A DNA stretch of 64,000 nt from Vibrio lentus (GTDB taxonomy: Bacteria; Pseudomonadota; Gammaproteobacteria; Enterobacterales; Vibrionaceae). Where the stretch lies: positions 2,480,001 through 2,544,000 of the forward strand of contig NZ_JAUFQE010000002.1 of assembly GCF_030409755.1 (NCBI RefSeq), in the 5' to 3' direction. The translations under genes were made by a program, and so were the position numbers. The notes under the pieces were generated by a model. It saw nothing but the letters and a program-made list of their open reading frames with translations, did not search any database and was not told where the DNA came from. Shown one piece after another: positions 39,881-49,711 of this stretch. The stretch's first letter is position 1. Every line of letters begins with the position of its first letter.

Positions 39881-41152
39881 TTGGACGACATATCAACGGG
39901 TATCTTATTTGCGCTACTCGCGTGTCTCATCGTAATTTCTGGTTATTTCTCTGGTTCTGAAACGGGCATGATGTCCCTGAACCGCTACCGTTTAAAGCAC
40001 TTAGCCAGTACGGGCCATAAAGGTGCCAAACGCGTAGAAAAACTTCTGAGTCGCCCAGACAGATTGATCGGCCTCATTCTCATCGGCAACAATCTCGTCA
40101 ACATTCTTGCATCTGCGATCGCTACGATTCTTGGTATGCGCATCTATGGGGATATCGGTGTTGCAATCGCAACCGGAGCCCTGACCCTAGTGATCCTCGT
40201 ATTTGCTGAGGTTACCCCAAAAACCATCGCCTCACTTTTCCCAGAACGAGTGTCTTACGCCAGCAGTATTCTATTAATGATACTGATGAAGGTGCTGTCA
40301 CCACTGGTTATCTTGGTTAACTTTATTACCAACGGCTTCATTCGTATCTTAGGTGTCAAAGCCAGCCATGATGCGACCGACCATTTGAGCTCAGAAGAAC
40401 TTAGAACGGTAGTAAATGAAGCGGGAACCCTAATACCTCAGCGTCACCAAGATATGTTGGTGTCGATTCTAGATTTAGAGCACGTCACCGTGAATGACAT
40501 CATGGTGCCACGTAACGAGATCACTGGCATCGACATCAATGATGATTGGAAGTCTATCGTCCGTCAGCTCACTCACTCTCCTCATGGTCGTGTCGTGCTA
40601 TACCGCGATCAAATAGATGAAGTGGTTGGTATGCTGAGGCTGCGTGAAGCTTATCGCTTGATGCTTGAAAAGAACGAATTCAATAAAGAGACGCTGCTGC
40701 GTGCCGCAGATGAAATCTACTTTATTCCTGAAGCGACGCCGCTCAACATTCAACTGCTTAAATTCCAACGCAACAAACAGCGTATTGGTTTGATCGTCGA
40801 TGAATATGGCGATATCAATGGTTTGGTTACGCTAGAAGATATTCTTGAAGAGATCGTGGGCGAATTTACGACCTCTATCGCACCGAGCTTATCTGAAGAG
40901 ATCACGCCGCAAAGCGATGGTAGCTTCTTGATTGAAGGCAGCGCTAATATCCGAGATATCAACAAAGGTTTGCAATGGACATTGCCTACTGACGGCCCAA
41001 GAACACTCAATGGCCTGATATTAGAACATCTAGAGGACATCCCAGAAAGTCACCTCAGTGTTGAGGTTGCCAGCCATCCGATGGAAATCGTTGAACTCGA
41101 AGAAAACCGCATCAAGCTAGTACGTGTATTTCCACAGGTCGCTAACGGATAA
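39881..41152 (+). CDS. corB: CNNM/CorB family transporter with CBS domains
   Basis: A 423-aa protein of the HlyC/CorC group. A DUF21/CNNM membrane domain (about 1-190; SGYFSGSETGMMSLNRYRLKHLA, in part) is followed by two CBS domains (about 205-330, PRNEITGIDIND ... LEDILEEIVGEF) and a CorC-HlyC domain. Linked to magnesium or cobalt efflux in Salmonella CorB. Initiates at TTG with AGGA upstream. Formerly YfjD. Confidence 0.92.
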   Translation: MDDISTGILFALLACLIVISGYFSGSETGMMSLNRYRLKHLASTGHKGAKRVEKLLSRPDRLIGLILIGNNLVNILASAIATILGMRIYGDIGVAIATGALTLVILVFAEVTPKTIASLFPERVSYASSILLMILMKVLSPLVILVNFITNGFIRILGVKASHDATDHLSSEELRTVVNEAGTLIPQRHQDMLVSILDLEHVTVNDIMVPRNEITGIDINDDWKSIVRQLTHSPHGRVVLYRDQIDEVVGMLRLREAYRLMLEKNEFNKETLLRAADEIYFIPEATPLNIQLLKFQRNKQRIGLIVDEYGDINGLVTLEDILEEIVGEFTTSIAPSLSEEITPQSDGSFLIEGSANIRDINKGLQWTLPTDGPRTLNGLILEHLEDIPESHLSVEVASHPMEIVELEENRIKLVRVFPQVANG

Positions 41153-41171
41153 TCACTACTCGACGAAAAAC

Positions 41172-41202
41172 AAAAGGCCCGGTTCATTGAACCGGGCCTT
41201 TT
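41172..41202 (+). terminator. Bidirectional terminator between corB and luxS
   Basis: AAAAGGCCCGGTTCA-TTGAACCGGGCCTTTT, perfect long stem between convergent genes. Confidence 0.95.
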
Positions 41203-41238
41203 AGTATCTAACTCGCCCTATCTAGGGAGCTACAATGA

Positions 41239-41757
41239 TTAGTCGATTTTAAGCTCTTGAAGCATTGACTCTGGCAGTGCCAGTTCATCATTTTTGTTTA
41301 CAGAGATACCTGCAGCGATGATCGCGTTGGCGATATCTTTAGCTTCATCCAAAGAGTGCATTGCCGCTGTACCACATTGGTATTCGTTCAGCTCAGGGAT
41401 CTTATTCTGGCTCTCAACTTTCAGCACATCTTGCATTGCAGCCAACCAACCGTCTGCCACTTGCTGCTCTGAAGGCGTACCAATTAGGCTCATGTAGAAA
41501 CCAGTACGACAGCCCATCGGTGAAATATCGATGATTTCCACGTCTGAACCATTCAGTTGATTACGCATAAATCCCGCGTATAGGTGCTCTAGAGTATGGA
41601 TACCTTTTTCAGATAGGATATCTTTATTTGGTGCCGTAAAACGCAAGTCAAATACCGTGATGGTATCCCCTTTTGGGGTTTGCATTGTTTTAGCTACACG
41701 AACTGCAGGGGCGTTCATGCGCGTATGATCAACAGTGAAACTATCTAATAAAGGCAT
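41239..41757 (-). CDS. luxS: S-ribosylhomocysteine lyase (AI-2 synthase)
   Basis: A 172-aa metalloenzyme producing homocysteine and DPD, the precursor of autoinducer-2. Metal ligands His54, His58 (HTLEH) and Cys128 (YQCGT), catalytic Glu57 and Cys83 (MGCRTGFY) are all intact. Last gene of a gshA-lipoprotein-luxS run, 24 bp after the lipoprotein. AI-2 feeds the LuxPQ-LuxU-LuxO-Qrr cascade that controls luxR, also in this window. Confidence 0.98.
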   Translation of the reverse strand: MPLLDSFTVDHTRMNAPAVRVAKTMQTPKGDTITVFDLRFTAPNKDILSEKGIHTLEHLYAGFMRNQLNGSDVEIIDISPMGCRTGFYMSLIGTPSEQQVADGWLAAMQDVLKVESQNKIPELNEYQCGTAAMHSLDEAKDIANAIIAAGISVNKNDELALPESMLQELKID

Positions 41758-41781
41758 TGCTATTCTCCGTGACGGTTGGCT

Positions 41782-42435
41782 TTAGAAAAACCAACTTCTA
41801 TTGTCTTCTAGTTCTTTACGGCACTGTTTCAGCTGCCATCCATAATCTTTTGCTTGCTGCTCGACTTTGCGCGCCACCTTAATCAACGATGGTTTGCTAT
41901 TGTATGACTTGCGCTTATAACCACCACGACCTTCATGATAAGCCAAGTACTGGTTATATGGGTCCCAAAGTGAAACCCCTAACTGACGACGCGTTTCGCT
42001 GGTGTACCAACCGATGAACATCAGTGCATCATCAAAACTGGTTCTTGAGCCACCGTTATTCGTCGCCTTTTGGAAGTCTTCCCAAGCAGGGTCTTGAGCT
42101 TGCGCATAACCGTAGGCACTGCTCACACGGCCCCACGGAATAAAGCCAAGAATGTAATCTTTAGGCGGGCGCGCATCATGACGATAGCTACTCTCTTGTT
42201 TCACAAAAGCCATCGCTACGTTGATCGGCGTGCCCCACTCTTCTTGCATATCGAGTGCATCTTCATACCACGAAGGGTGCTCTCTAAAGATGCTGCACAA
42301 GTTATCTTGCTGTTTTGGCGGTGGCGTTGCACATCCAACCAATAGGCTAGAGACAACACCAACAGTCACTACAGGCAACCATTTTCCACTTACGCGTTTA
42401 GGCTGGCCTAATAAGGCTTGCTTCCTTTCCACCAA
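41782..42435 (-). CDS. Putative lytic transglycosylase-like lipoprotein
   Basis: A 217-aa protein. The basic n-region (KRVSGKW) and hydrophobic stretch end in a lipobox SLLVGC (Cys35/36). The mature part has an SLT/lysozyme-like core: FVKQESSYRHDA with a candidate catalytic Glu, SSAYGYAQAQDPAW, and YHEGRGGY near the C-terminus. It may be a membrane-anchored muramidase or a related inactive protein; activity is not shown. The start is TTG 42435 or GTG 42432. It overlaps nothing but follows the gshA stop by only 7 bp, so gshA, this gene and luxS form one transcription unit. Confidence 0.75.
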   Translation of the reverse strand: MVERKQALLGQPKRVSGKWLPVVTVGVVSSLLVGCATPPPKQQDNLCSIFREHPSWYEDALDMQEEWGTPINVAMAFVKQESSYRHDARPPKDYILGFIPWGRVSSAYGYAQAQDPAWEDFQKATNNGGSRTSFDDALMFIGWYTSETRRQLGVSLWDPYNQYLAYHEGRGGYKRKSYNSKPSLIKVARKVEQQAKDYGWQLKQCRKELEDNRSWFF

Positions 42436-42442
42436 AGTCTCG

Positions 42443-44011
42443 CTATGCTTTTAAATACGAAAAATAATCCGTTAAGAAGCTGTCAAAATCTTGAGTGCTT
42501 GCTTCTTCACTTTGTTGTTGAGCGATCATTGAGCGCTGAACTTCCGCTTCCATCAACTCAGCTGAGTAAACTTTATATTGATGCGCTTTGTGTTGTTGAG
42601 CGTAGGTTTTCCCCAACGCGCAGCCCACTTTTCCTAAGCCACCTAATCTCTTGGTCTCTTCAAGTAGCTGACCAGAAATCGTTAATTCTGGGTTATCGAT
42701 CCAAGCTTCAAGCGTATCACACGTTTCTTGGTATGCACGGCCGCCTTGTTCAGCGTCCATCATCTCAGCAATAGAGCGTAGGTCTTTGAAGACGCGCTTC
42801 GCCCAATCTTGCAGAGACAATCGTTCACCATGACAACCGATTTTCAGCTCTAAACCAACCTGACGACCTTCTAAGATCACCTTGTTCCAGTTATCGCGCC
42901 AGCATTCAAGTTCGCAGTTATCCATCTCAGCAGAGTCGGTTAGCACGCTCCAAGTTAGGAATAAATCCAAGAAGCGAACCTGTTGCTCATTGATACCAAT
43001 TGAGCTGAATGGGTTTACGTCTAAAGAGCGAACCTCGATGTACTCGACACCAGCACGAGCCAGTGCTTCAGATGGCTTCTCACCACTTTTAGCAACACGC
43101 TTAGGACGAATTGGCGCATAAAGCTCGTTCTCGATTTGAAGAACATTGCTATTCAACTGACGGTATTCACCATCAACTTTAGTACCGATTTCGGCAAACT
43201 CTTCCGATGGAGTGCGAATCGCTTGGTTCAATCCCTCTAGGTACTGGTCTAGGCTATTAAAGCCAATTTTCAATACACTTTGAGCACTGTTGGTGTAGCC
43301 AAGATCGCTCAAACGTAGTGCCGTTGCTTTTGGTAGATACAGCGTCTCACCAATCTTTTCAAAAGGTAGCTTTGTCTCTCTTCCTTTGATGAAAGAAGGA
43401 CATAGTGCAGGTGAAGCACCGAAGAAATAAGGAATTAACCAACCAAAACGGTAGTAATTACGAATCAAACCAAAGTAAGCATCGGACTTAGATTCACAAC
43501 GTGCTTCTTCGGTTTGCTCTCCAAACAGGCTATCCCAAAAACTATCCGGGAAAGAGAAGTTGAAGTGAACACCTGAAATAATCTGCATCAGGCTACCGTA
43601 ACGACGTTTTAGGCCTTCACGATATAGCGTCTTCATCTTGCCGTTGTTAGAGGTACCGTATTGCGCTAACTGAATGTAATCTTCACTGCCTACATAACAA
43701 GGCATAGAAAGCGGCCACATCTTTTCGCCATCTAACTTGGTTTGTGTGAAGTGATGGATATCAGACAACTGATTCAAAAGCGTCGGAACGTCGTTAGAAA
43801 CAGGCGTAATAAACTCCAGTAGCGACTCAGAAAAATCGGTCGTTACCCATCCGTTCATCAACGCAGATCCCAAAGCCTTTGGGTGCGGCCCAGTCGCAAG
43901 ATGCCCATCTTCCGTGTAGCGTAACGTTTCCCTTTCAACACCACGACCAAATTGAGAGAAGGTCTTAGGGTTGGTTGCAACTTGCTTTAGTCGCGCAGCA
44001 AAATCAGTCAA
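42443..44011 (-). CDS. gshA: Glutamate-cysteine ligase
   Basis: A 522-aa gammaproteobacterial-type (GshA class I) enzyme for the first step of glutathione synthesis. [19 protein letters not shown] (about 22-40) and [17 protein letters not shown] (in part) are family motifs; length matches E. coli (518). The start is TTG 44011, with no strong ribosome-binding site. It opens the gshA-lipoprotein-luxS cluster; both enzymes belong to sulfur amino acid metabolism. Confidence 0.96.
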   Translation of the reverse strand: MTDFAARLKQVATNPKTFSQFGRGVERETLRYTEDGHLATGPHPKALGSALMNGWVTTDFSESLLEFITPVSNDVPTLLNQLSDIHHFTQTKLDGEKMWPLSMPCYVGSEDYIQLAQYGTSNNGKMKTLYREGLKRRYGSLMQIISGVHFNFSFPDSFWDSLFGEQTEEARCESKSDAYFGLIRNYYRFGWLIPYFFGASPALCPSFIKGRETKLPFEKIGETLYLPKATALRLSDLGYTNSAQSVLKIGFNSLDQYLEGLNQAIRTPSEEFAEIGTKVDGEYRQLNSNVLQIENELYAPIRPKRVAKSGEKPSEALARAGVEYIEVRSLDVNPFSSIGINEQQVRFLDLFLTWSVLTDSAEMDNCELECWRDNWNKVILEGRQVGLELKIGCHGERLSLQDWAKRVFKDLRSIAEMMDAEQGGRAYQETCDTLEAWIDNPELTISGQLLEETKRLGGLGKVGCALGKTYAQQHKAHQYKVYSAELMEAEVQRSMIAQQQSEEASTQDFDSFLTDYFSYLKA

Positions 44012-44110
44012 AATTCAGTTCACTTATCTTATATCGTTCTGATTAGAACTATCATAAATTAGGTCGGAGGAGAAAAATAGAGTCTTTTCCCTCCCCCTTT
44101 AATGTGTACT

Positions 44111-46969
44111 CTAACGAATGATTTCAAGCTCTTCTATTGGAATATCTAACTTTTCTAGTTGAGGACGAAGCGAAGCCGCGTCGCCAACAACAATTATTTG
44201 ATAATCATTCGGGTCAAACCATTTCTTAGATAGCTCGTTTAACGTCTCTTTTGAGACCGTTTCAACTATCTGATTACGTTGTTGCAGGTAATCTTCGTCA
44301 AGGCTCAGCGCAACAATATTACTCAACAACCCAGCCTTTTGACTTGGAGTTTCGTATTTAAGCGCATCTTGTTGACCGACGGCAAGGCGCATAAATTTCA
44401 CCTCTTCGTCAGTTAATCCACTTTGACTAAATTCATTTAGCTCAGAGATAAACTCTTGAATCGATGGAACCGTCGCATTGGCTCTCACTTGAGCACTAAA
44501 TACTACCGCACCAGTTTCACGTGTACTCGCGAAGTAACCGCTTGCACCATAAGTGTACGCTTTGTCTTCACGTAAGTTTTGGTTAATGCGGCTATTGAAG
44601 TTACCGGCTAAATTGAAGTTAGCCAACTGGCTCAAATACAACTCACCCGTCGCATCAAAAGGTAAACCTTTACGCACCAGACGAACAATACTTTGTGGCG
44701 CACCTGGTTTATCTACTAAGTACAGATGCTGTCCTGAAAGCTCTTTGATGATCTGCGGACGCGTTAGTGGTGCCGCATCGCCTTGCCACTGTTCAAAGAA
44801 TTGTAGCTGTTTCCCCACCTCTTTCTTCGAGATGTCTCCCACAACAACAATATTGGCACCTTCTGGTGTGTAATGTTGACCATAGAATTTTTTTACATCA
44901 TCTAAGGTCAGTTGCGATAGAGACGCTTTAGTACCATCGCTTGCTCGAGCAAAAATACTGTCACCAAATAACACTTCACGGGTTGCTTGAGAAGCCATCC
45001 AGCTTGGTTGTTGATGCTGATAGACAACACCTTCAAGCATCTGCTTCTTCACGCGTTCGAAGTCTTGCTCATCAAACTTAGGCTCAAACAGAACCTCTTG
45101 TACGATCGCTAAGGTTTGAGGCAGGTTTTTCTCTAGCGTTGAAACCGAGATATCCGTGGTATAACTTCCGGCGCTAATGCTGACACTGCTACCTAGCTTA
45201 TCTAAGGTCGCCTGTAATTCTTCAACCGTTCGTTTCGTCGAACCTTCTTCCATCATAGAAGCGGTTAAGTTCGCTAAGCCTTCTTGCCCTTTACGAACAT
45301 AGCGTTCGCCTGCAGGCAGTTGAATTTGTAGCTGCACTGTCGGCGTTTCACTGGTCACGGTACCAATCAAGTCTGTGCCATTCGCAAAGTGCATGCGATA
45401 CAGCTCAGGCATGGTCGCTTCAACACCAAAGTTCACTTCTGGCATCACACTGCGATCAAATGTGTTGGGTGCTTTTCTGAAATCAAGCTGATCTTCAGTG
45501 ACCTTAGCGTATTCAGGTAACGTGCGATCTGGAGTGGTGAATGTAGCTTCACGAACTGCGAGATCGAGCTGCTTCTTAGGAACAACACTGAGTGTCACCT
45601 TATGCTTACCCTCGATGAAATCTTGGTATGCCTTGCTGACGCTTTCTGGTGTTACCGCTCGGATTTGATCGAGTTGCGATTCAATACGGTCAGGTTGACC
45701 ATAGAACGTCTGATTCGAAGCCAGTTGTGAAACTTTCCCTTTGACACTTTGTAGAGCGAAAACCGCATCCGCTTCAGCCATACCAGTAATTTGGTCTAAG
45801 CGCTCTTGTTCAACACCCTCTTTCGAGAACTGCTCTAAGGTATCCATCAACTCTTTGTTAAGAACCGTCAAATCCCCTTTTTTACCAGAGTCGCCCATCG
45901 CATAAACATACATGGTACAAGCCAATTCAGCACAGTCATGGAAAGAACCCGCGCTCACTGCTTTTTGCGTCTTAACCAAGTTTTGGTATAGGTAACTGTT
46001 GGTACCAGAACCTAAAACGTTAGACAGTGCATTTAACGAAGCTTGTGTTTCTTCACCACGATATGTCGTTGGCCAACCGACCAGTACCATCGGCTGACGA
46101 ATATTATCTTTTAAGGTGATGTACTTATCTTCAGTCAGCACCGCAGGTTGTTTCTCAGCAGCCTTAACTTCAGGGCCTTGAGGGATTGGACCAAAGTACT
46201 TGTTAACCCACTCTAGCGTGTCATCAACGTCGATATCACCACCGATAGTCAACACGGCATTATTTGGGCCATACCAGCGTAGAAAGAAGGCTTTAAGATC
46301 ATTCACATCCACACGGTCTAAGTCTTCAACATAACCGATTGGTTGCCACGAGTATGGGTGGCCTTCAGGGTAAAGGGCTTCACCCATACGTTCCCACATC
46401 AAGCCATAAGGACGGTTTTCGTAGCTTTGAGCTCGCTCGTTCTTAACCGTGCCTCTTTGAACTTCAAATTTCTTCTGAGAAACCGCATCCAACAAGAAGC
46501 CCATGCGGTCTGATTCCAGCCACAGCATTTTCTCAAGTTGATTAGATGGAACGGTTTCAAAGTAGTTGGTACGGTCACGGTTAGTGGTGCCGTTTAAAGA
46601 ACCACCCGCTTCGGTAATGATCTTGAAGTGCTGTTGGTCACCAACGTTTTCAGAGCCTTGGAACATCATGTGCTCAAAGAAGTGAGCAAAGCCTGACTTA
46701 CCAATCTGCTCACGAGCAGAACCTACGTGATAAGTGACATCAACATGCACCAGTGGATCGGAATCATCAGGAGATAGAATAACGGTCAAGCCATTTTCAA
46801 GCTGATATTTCGCATACGGAATCACGACTTTATCTTTAGAAGGCTTAACTTCTTCTAATAAGGTGACACCTTCAGGTAGCGAAGAAAAGAAGGGTGTTGA
46901 GCTAGGTACATTGTAAGAACAGCCAGCAATGGCGATAAGAGAAAATGTACCAAGTAAAACCTTTTTCAT
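44111..46969 (-). CDS. M16 family zinc metallopeptidase, lipoprotein
   Basis: A 952-aa pitrilysin/insulinase-like protease. Signal peptide with lipobox IAGC (Cys17), so it is probably outer-membrane anchored. The first M16 domain has the inverted zinc motif HFFEH (His96, Glu99, His100) and a downstream Glu region NDRTNYFETV. Two M16-type halves (about 45-470 and 510-940) form the usual clam shell; the second lacks the zinc motif. Predicted periplasmic peptide degradation. Followed closely upstream by yqaA (9 bp). Confidence 0.93.
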   Translation of the reverse strand: MKKVLLGTFSLIAIAGCSYNVPSSTPFFSSLPEGVTLLEEVKPSKDKVVIPYAKYQLENGLTVILSPDDSDPLVHVDVTYHVGSAREQIGKSGFAHFFEHMMFQGSENVGDQQHFKIITEAGGSLNGTTNRDRTNYFETVPSNQLEKMLWLESDRMGFLLDAVSQKKFEVQRGTVKNERAQSYENRPYGLMWERMGEALYPEGHPYSWQPIGYVEDLDRVDVNDLKAFFLRWYGPNNAVLTIGGDIDVDDTLEWVNKYFGPIPQGPEVKAAEKQPAVLTEDKYITLKDNIRQPMVLVGWPTTYRGEETQASLNALSNVLGSGTNSYLYQNLVKTQKAVSAGSFHDCAELACTMYVYAMGDSGKKGDLTVLNKELMDTLEQFSKEGVEQERLDQITGMAEADAVFALQSVKGKVSQLASNQTFYGQPDRIESQLDQIRAVTPESVSKAYQDFIEGKHKVTLSVVPKKQLDLAVREATFTTPDRTLPEYAKVTEDQLDFRKAPNTFDRSVMPEVNFGVEATMPELYRMHFANGTDLIGTVTSETPTVQLQIQLPAGERYVRKGQEGLANLTASMMEEGSTKRTVEELQATLDKLGSSVSISAGSYTTDISVSTLEKNLPQTLAIVQEVLFEPKFDEQDFERVKKQMLEGVVYQHQQPSWMASQATREVLFGDSIFARASDGTKASLSQLTLDDVKKFYGQHYTPEGANIVVVGDISKKEVGKQLQFFEQWQGDAAPLTRPQIIKELSGQHLYLVDKPGAPQSIVRLVRKGLPFDATGELYLSQLANFNLAGNFNSRINQNLREDKAYTYGASGYFASTRETGAVVFSAQVRANATVPSIQEFISELNEFSQSGLTDEEVKFMRLAVGQQDALKYETPSQKAGLLSNIVALSLDEDYLQQRNQIVETVSKETLNELSKKWFDPNDYQIIVVGDAASLRPQLEKLDIPIEELEIIR

Positions 46970-46978
46970 AGGTTCTCC

Positions 46979-47440
46979 TTAGAAAAAACCGAAGTAAATA
47001 GCAGCAAGTAAGCTGTAGCGAGCGGCTTTGCCAATCGCTATCAAAATAACGCTAGGGATAAATTTCATTCTCAGCCAACCGGCAGCCAGACACAAAGGGT
47101 CACCAATGATCGGTAACCAACTGAATAACAGTGTCCAGTAACCATAGCGGCTCAGCCAAGCCATAGCCTTATGACCATGCTTTTCAGATTGAGTTCGATT
47201 AGGTAACCACAAACCAATCCAATAATTGGTCAGGCCGCCTAAGGTATTACCAAGTGTCGCCAGCAGAATGATCGATGATGTTGAGAACTGATCTAAGCTC
47301 AATGCCGCAACCAGACTTGCTTCAGAACCGCCGGGCAATAACGTGGCACTCAAGAAGCCACTAATGAAGAGTACCCACAGCGCTGAGTCAGAAAACCACA
47401 GCGCTATGTTTTCAAATAGAGAATTAAAAAACTCTAGCAC
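46979..47440 (-). CDS. yqaA: DedA/VTT-domain membrane protein YqaA
   Basis: A 153-aa membrane protein with about four hydrophobic segments. LLPGGSEASLVA (about 35-46) and NTLGGLTNYWIG followed by SWLPIIGDPLCLAAGWLRM are SNARE-associated (VTT) family motifs. DedA-like proteins recycle undecaprenyl phosphate or phospholipids; YqaA itself is less studied. Between the MDR oxidoreductase (6 bp upstream) and the M16 peptidase. Confidence 0.9.
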   Translation of the reverse strand: MLEFFNSLFENIALWFSDSALWVLFISGFLSATLLPGGSEASLVAALSLDQFSTSSIILLATLGNTLGGLTNYWIGLWLPNRTQSEKHGHKAMAWLSRYGYWTLLFSWLPIIGDPLCLAAGWLRMKFIPSVILIAIGKAARYSLLAAIYFGFF

Positions 47441-47446
47441 TGCATA

Positions 47447-48400
47447 TCAACCTTCTTGCATTTTAAGTAGTACCTTGCCTCTGGTATGTCCGGTTTCAAC
47501 CTGCAGATGAGCTGATTGCGCTTCGTCTAACTGGTAGATACCTTGAATTTCTGTTTTGAGCAATCCGACACTGACCATATACAGCATAGTGTCCATTTGC
47601 TCTGGGTTTGGCTCAACCAGCATACCTGATGCAGTAAAGCCTAATAATGTTGCTTTTTCGCAGATCAATTCAGCAGATAAAGTTGGGACTGTCACGACTC
47701 TTGCGCCATCTTTTAGACACTTCAATGCATCGAGAGCGGTATCTCCACCGACCAAATCAATCAGCACATCGACATCGGATACTCTTTCTGATGCTGGTGC
47801 AAATTTATAGTTAATCGCATGAGCGCCTAGCGTTGCTAAGTAATCAAGATTCGCTTCACTACACGTTGTATAAACCTCGGCTTTCGCTGCCACGGCGATT
47901 TGAACCGCTAGATGACCAACGCCGCCTGCACCCGCCAAGATGAGTACACGATCGCCCTCTTTCACTTCCGCTTTATTGAGTGCCTGTGCTGCCGTTTGGC
48001 TGGCTAGTGGTAATGCCGCAGCCGCTTCTAGAGTGACAGAATCAGGAACCATGCTTAATGCAGCTTCTGGAACGCACACATATTGGCTGTAACCGCCGCC
48101 TTGCAATGGGAAGCCAATAAAGCCGGCTACGTTATCACCAACAGTAAAACGCTCTGCATGTTCGCCTAGCGTAACAATCTGCCCTGAAATGTCGTAACCA
48201 GGTACCCAAGGAAGATTATCTTTGTTCTGTGCTGCGGCCCAACCAAGGCCAGCACGGGTTTTGACATCAATCGGATTAATGCCCGAAAAGGAAACTTTGA
48301 CCAGCACTTCTCCCGCCTTTGGCTTAGGAATAACGTTGGTTTGAATACTTAGGTTTTCGACGCCGCCGAATTGAGTAATCGCAATCTGTTTGTTTTCCAT
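47447..48400 (-). CDS. Zinc-independent MDR-family NADPH:quinone reductase-like oxidoreductase
   Basis: A 317-aa medium-chain dehydrogenase/reductase. GroES-like N-terminus (FSGINPIDVKTRAGLG) and Rossmann fold with AGAGGVGHLAVQIA (about 150-163). No zinc-binding Cys cluster, as expected for quinone/enone reductases. ATG 48400 (MENKQIAITQF) has AAGGA upstream; a longer reading from 48496 is rejected. Electron acceptor unknown. Confidence 0.9.
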   Translation of the reverse strand: MENKQIAITQFGGVENLSIQTNVIPKPKAGEVLVKVSFSGINPIDVKTRAGLGWAAAQNKDNLPWVPGYDISGQIVTLGEHAERFTVGDNVAGFIGFPLQGGGYSQYVCVPEAALSMVPDSVTLEAAAALPLASQTAAQALNKAEVKEGDRVLILAGAGGVGHLAVQIAVAAKAEVYTTCSEANLDYLATLGAHAINYKFAPASERVSDVDVLIDLVGGDTALDALKCLKDGARVVTVPTLSAELICEKATLLGFTASGMLVEPNPEQMDTMLYMVSVGLLKTEIQGIYQLDEAQSAHLQVETGHTRGKVLLKMQEG

Positions 48401-48451
48401 TTCCACATTTCCTTGATTGATAAAAGCCCTAGTGAGCAAACACCCTAATTG

Positions 48452-48483
48452 ATAAAAAGAAAGGGATGCGAAAGCATCCCTTT
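48452..48483 (-). terminator. Intrinsic terminator after oadB
   Basis: AAAGGGATGC-tttc-GCATCCCTTT followed by CTTTTTATC on the minus strand. Confidence 0.9.
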
Positions 48484-48571
48484 GACTATAAACCATTTAA
48501 TAAGGCGAAGTTAACCGCTCATTCGTAAATTGACGACCAATTAACGTAACGACACATGACCCAGCAGTTCA

Positions 48572-49702
48572 TTAGCCCACGAGAGCTAATAGAATACCTG
48601 CGGCAACCGCACTACCAAGTACACCTGCCACGTTCGGGCCCATCGCATGCATCAACAAGAAGTTTTGAGGATTTGCCTCAAGACCAACCTTGTTTACAAC
48701 ACGAGCCGCCATAGGAACCGCTGATACTCCAGCTGCGCCAATCAATGGGTTGATGTCTTCTTTAGAGAAGCGATTAAGTAGCTTAGCCATTAATACGCCA
48801 CCCGCCGTACCGATACTGAACGCCACAGCACCTAAACCTAGAATACCCAGTGTCTCTAAGTTCAAGAACGTATCCGCTTGAAGCTTAGAACCAACACCTA
48901 GGCCTAGGAAAATAGTTACGACGTTAATCAGTTCGTTTTGAGCTGTTTTTGAAAGGCGATCAACCACACCCGCTTCACGCATTAAGTTACCCAAGCAGAA
49001 CATACCCACTAGAGGTGTTGCTGAAGGTAGGAACAGAATCGTCATCAATAGTACAGCAAGCGGGAAAAGGATCTTCTCGGCTTTACCAACGTGACGTAAC
49101 TGCGCCATCTTAATCTTACGTTCTTCAGGCGTCGTTAACGCTTTCATGATTGGCGGCTGAATAATAGGAACCAACGCCATGTAGCTATAAGCCGCTACCG
49201 CAATGGCACCTAATAGGTCAGGAGACAACTTACTCGCCAAGAAGATCGCGGTTGGGCCATCGGCACCACCAATAATCGCAATTGACGAAGCATCGGCCAT
49301 TGAGAATTCCATTCCTGGAACATAGTTCAGCAAGATCGCACCAAATAGCGTTGCGAAGATACCAAACTGAGCCGCAGCCCCTAGCCATAACGTTTTAGGG
49401 TTAGCAATCAACGCACCGAAGTCCGTCATTGCACCAACACCCATAAAGATCAGCAGTGGGAAAATACCCGTTTCAATACCAATGTAGTAAACGTAGTAAA
49501 GCAAACCACCTGGATCAGTAAACCCAGCATTTGGAATGTTTGCTAATACGGCACCAAAGCCAATTGGCAGTAGAAGTAACGGTTCAAATCCTTTGCGAAT
49601 TGCTAAAAACAACAATAAGCAACCGACCAACATCATACAGATCTGGCCGAACTCAAAGTTAGCAATACCTGTTTCAGACCATAAGGTCATCAATCCTTCC
49701 AT
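48572..49702 (-). CDS. oadB: Oxaloacetate decarboxylase beta subunit (sodium pump)
   Basis: A 376-aa membrane protein coupling decarboxylation of carboxybiotin to sodium export. It has nine to eleven hydrophobic segments, with the conserved loop [16 protein letters not shown] (about 143-158) carrying the essential Asp. [19 protein letters not shown] lies near the C-terminus. 9 bp after oadA. Confidence 0.96.
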   Translation of the reverse strand: MEGLMTLWSETGIANFEFGQICMMLVGCLLLFLAIRKGFEPLLLLPIGFGAVLANIPNAGFTDPGGLLYYVYYIGIETGIFPLLIFMGVGAMTDFGALIANPKTLWLGAAAQFGIFATLFGAILLNYVPGMEFSMADASSIAIIGGADGPTAIFLASKLSPDLLGAIAVAAYSYMALVPIIQPPIMKALTTPEERKIKMAQLRHVGKAEKILFPLAVLLMTILFLPSATPLVGMFCLGNLMREAGVVDRLSKTAQNELINVVTIFLGLGVGSKLQADTFLNLETLGILGLGAVAFSIGTAGGVLMAKLLNRFSKEDINPLIGAAGVSAVPMAARVVNKVGLEANPQNFLLMHAMGPNVAGVLGSAVAAGILLALVG

Positions 49703-49711
49703 GGGACTCCC

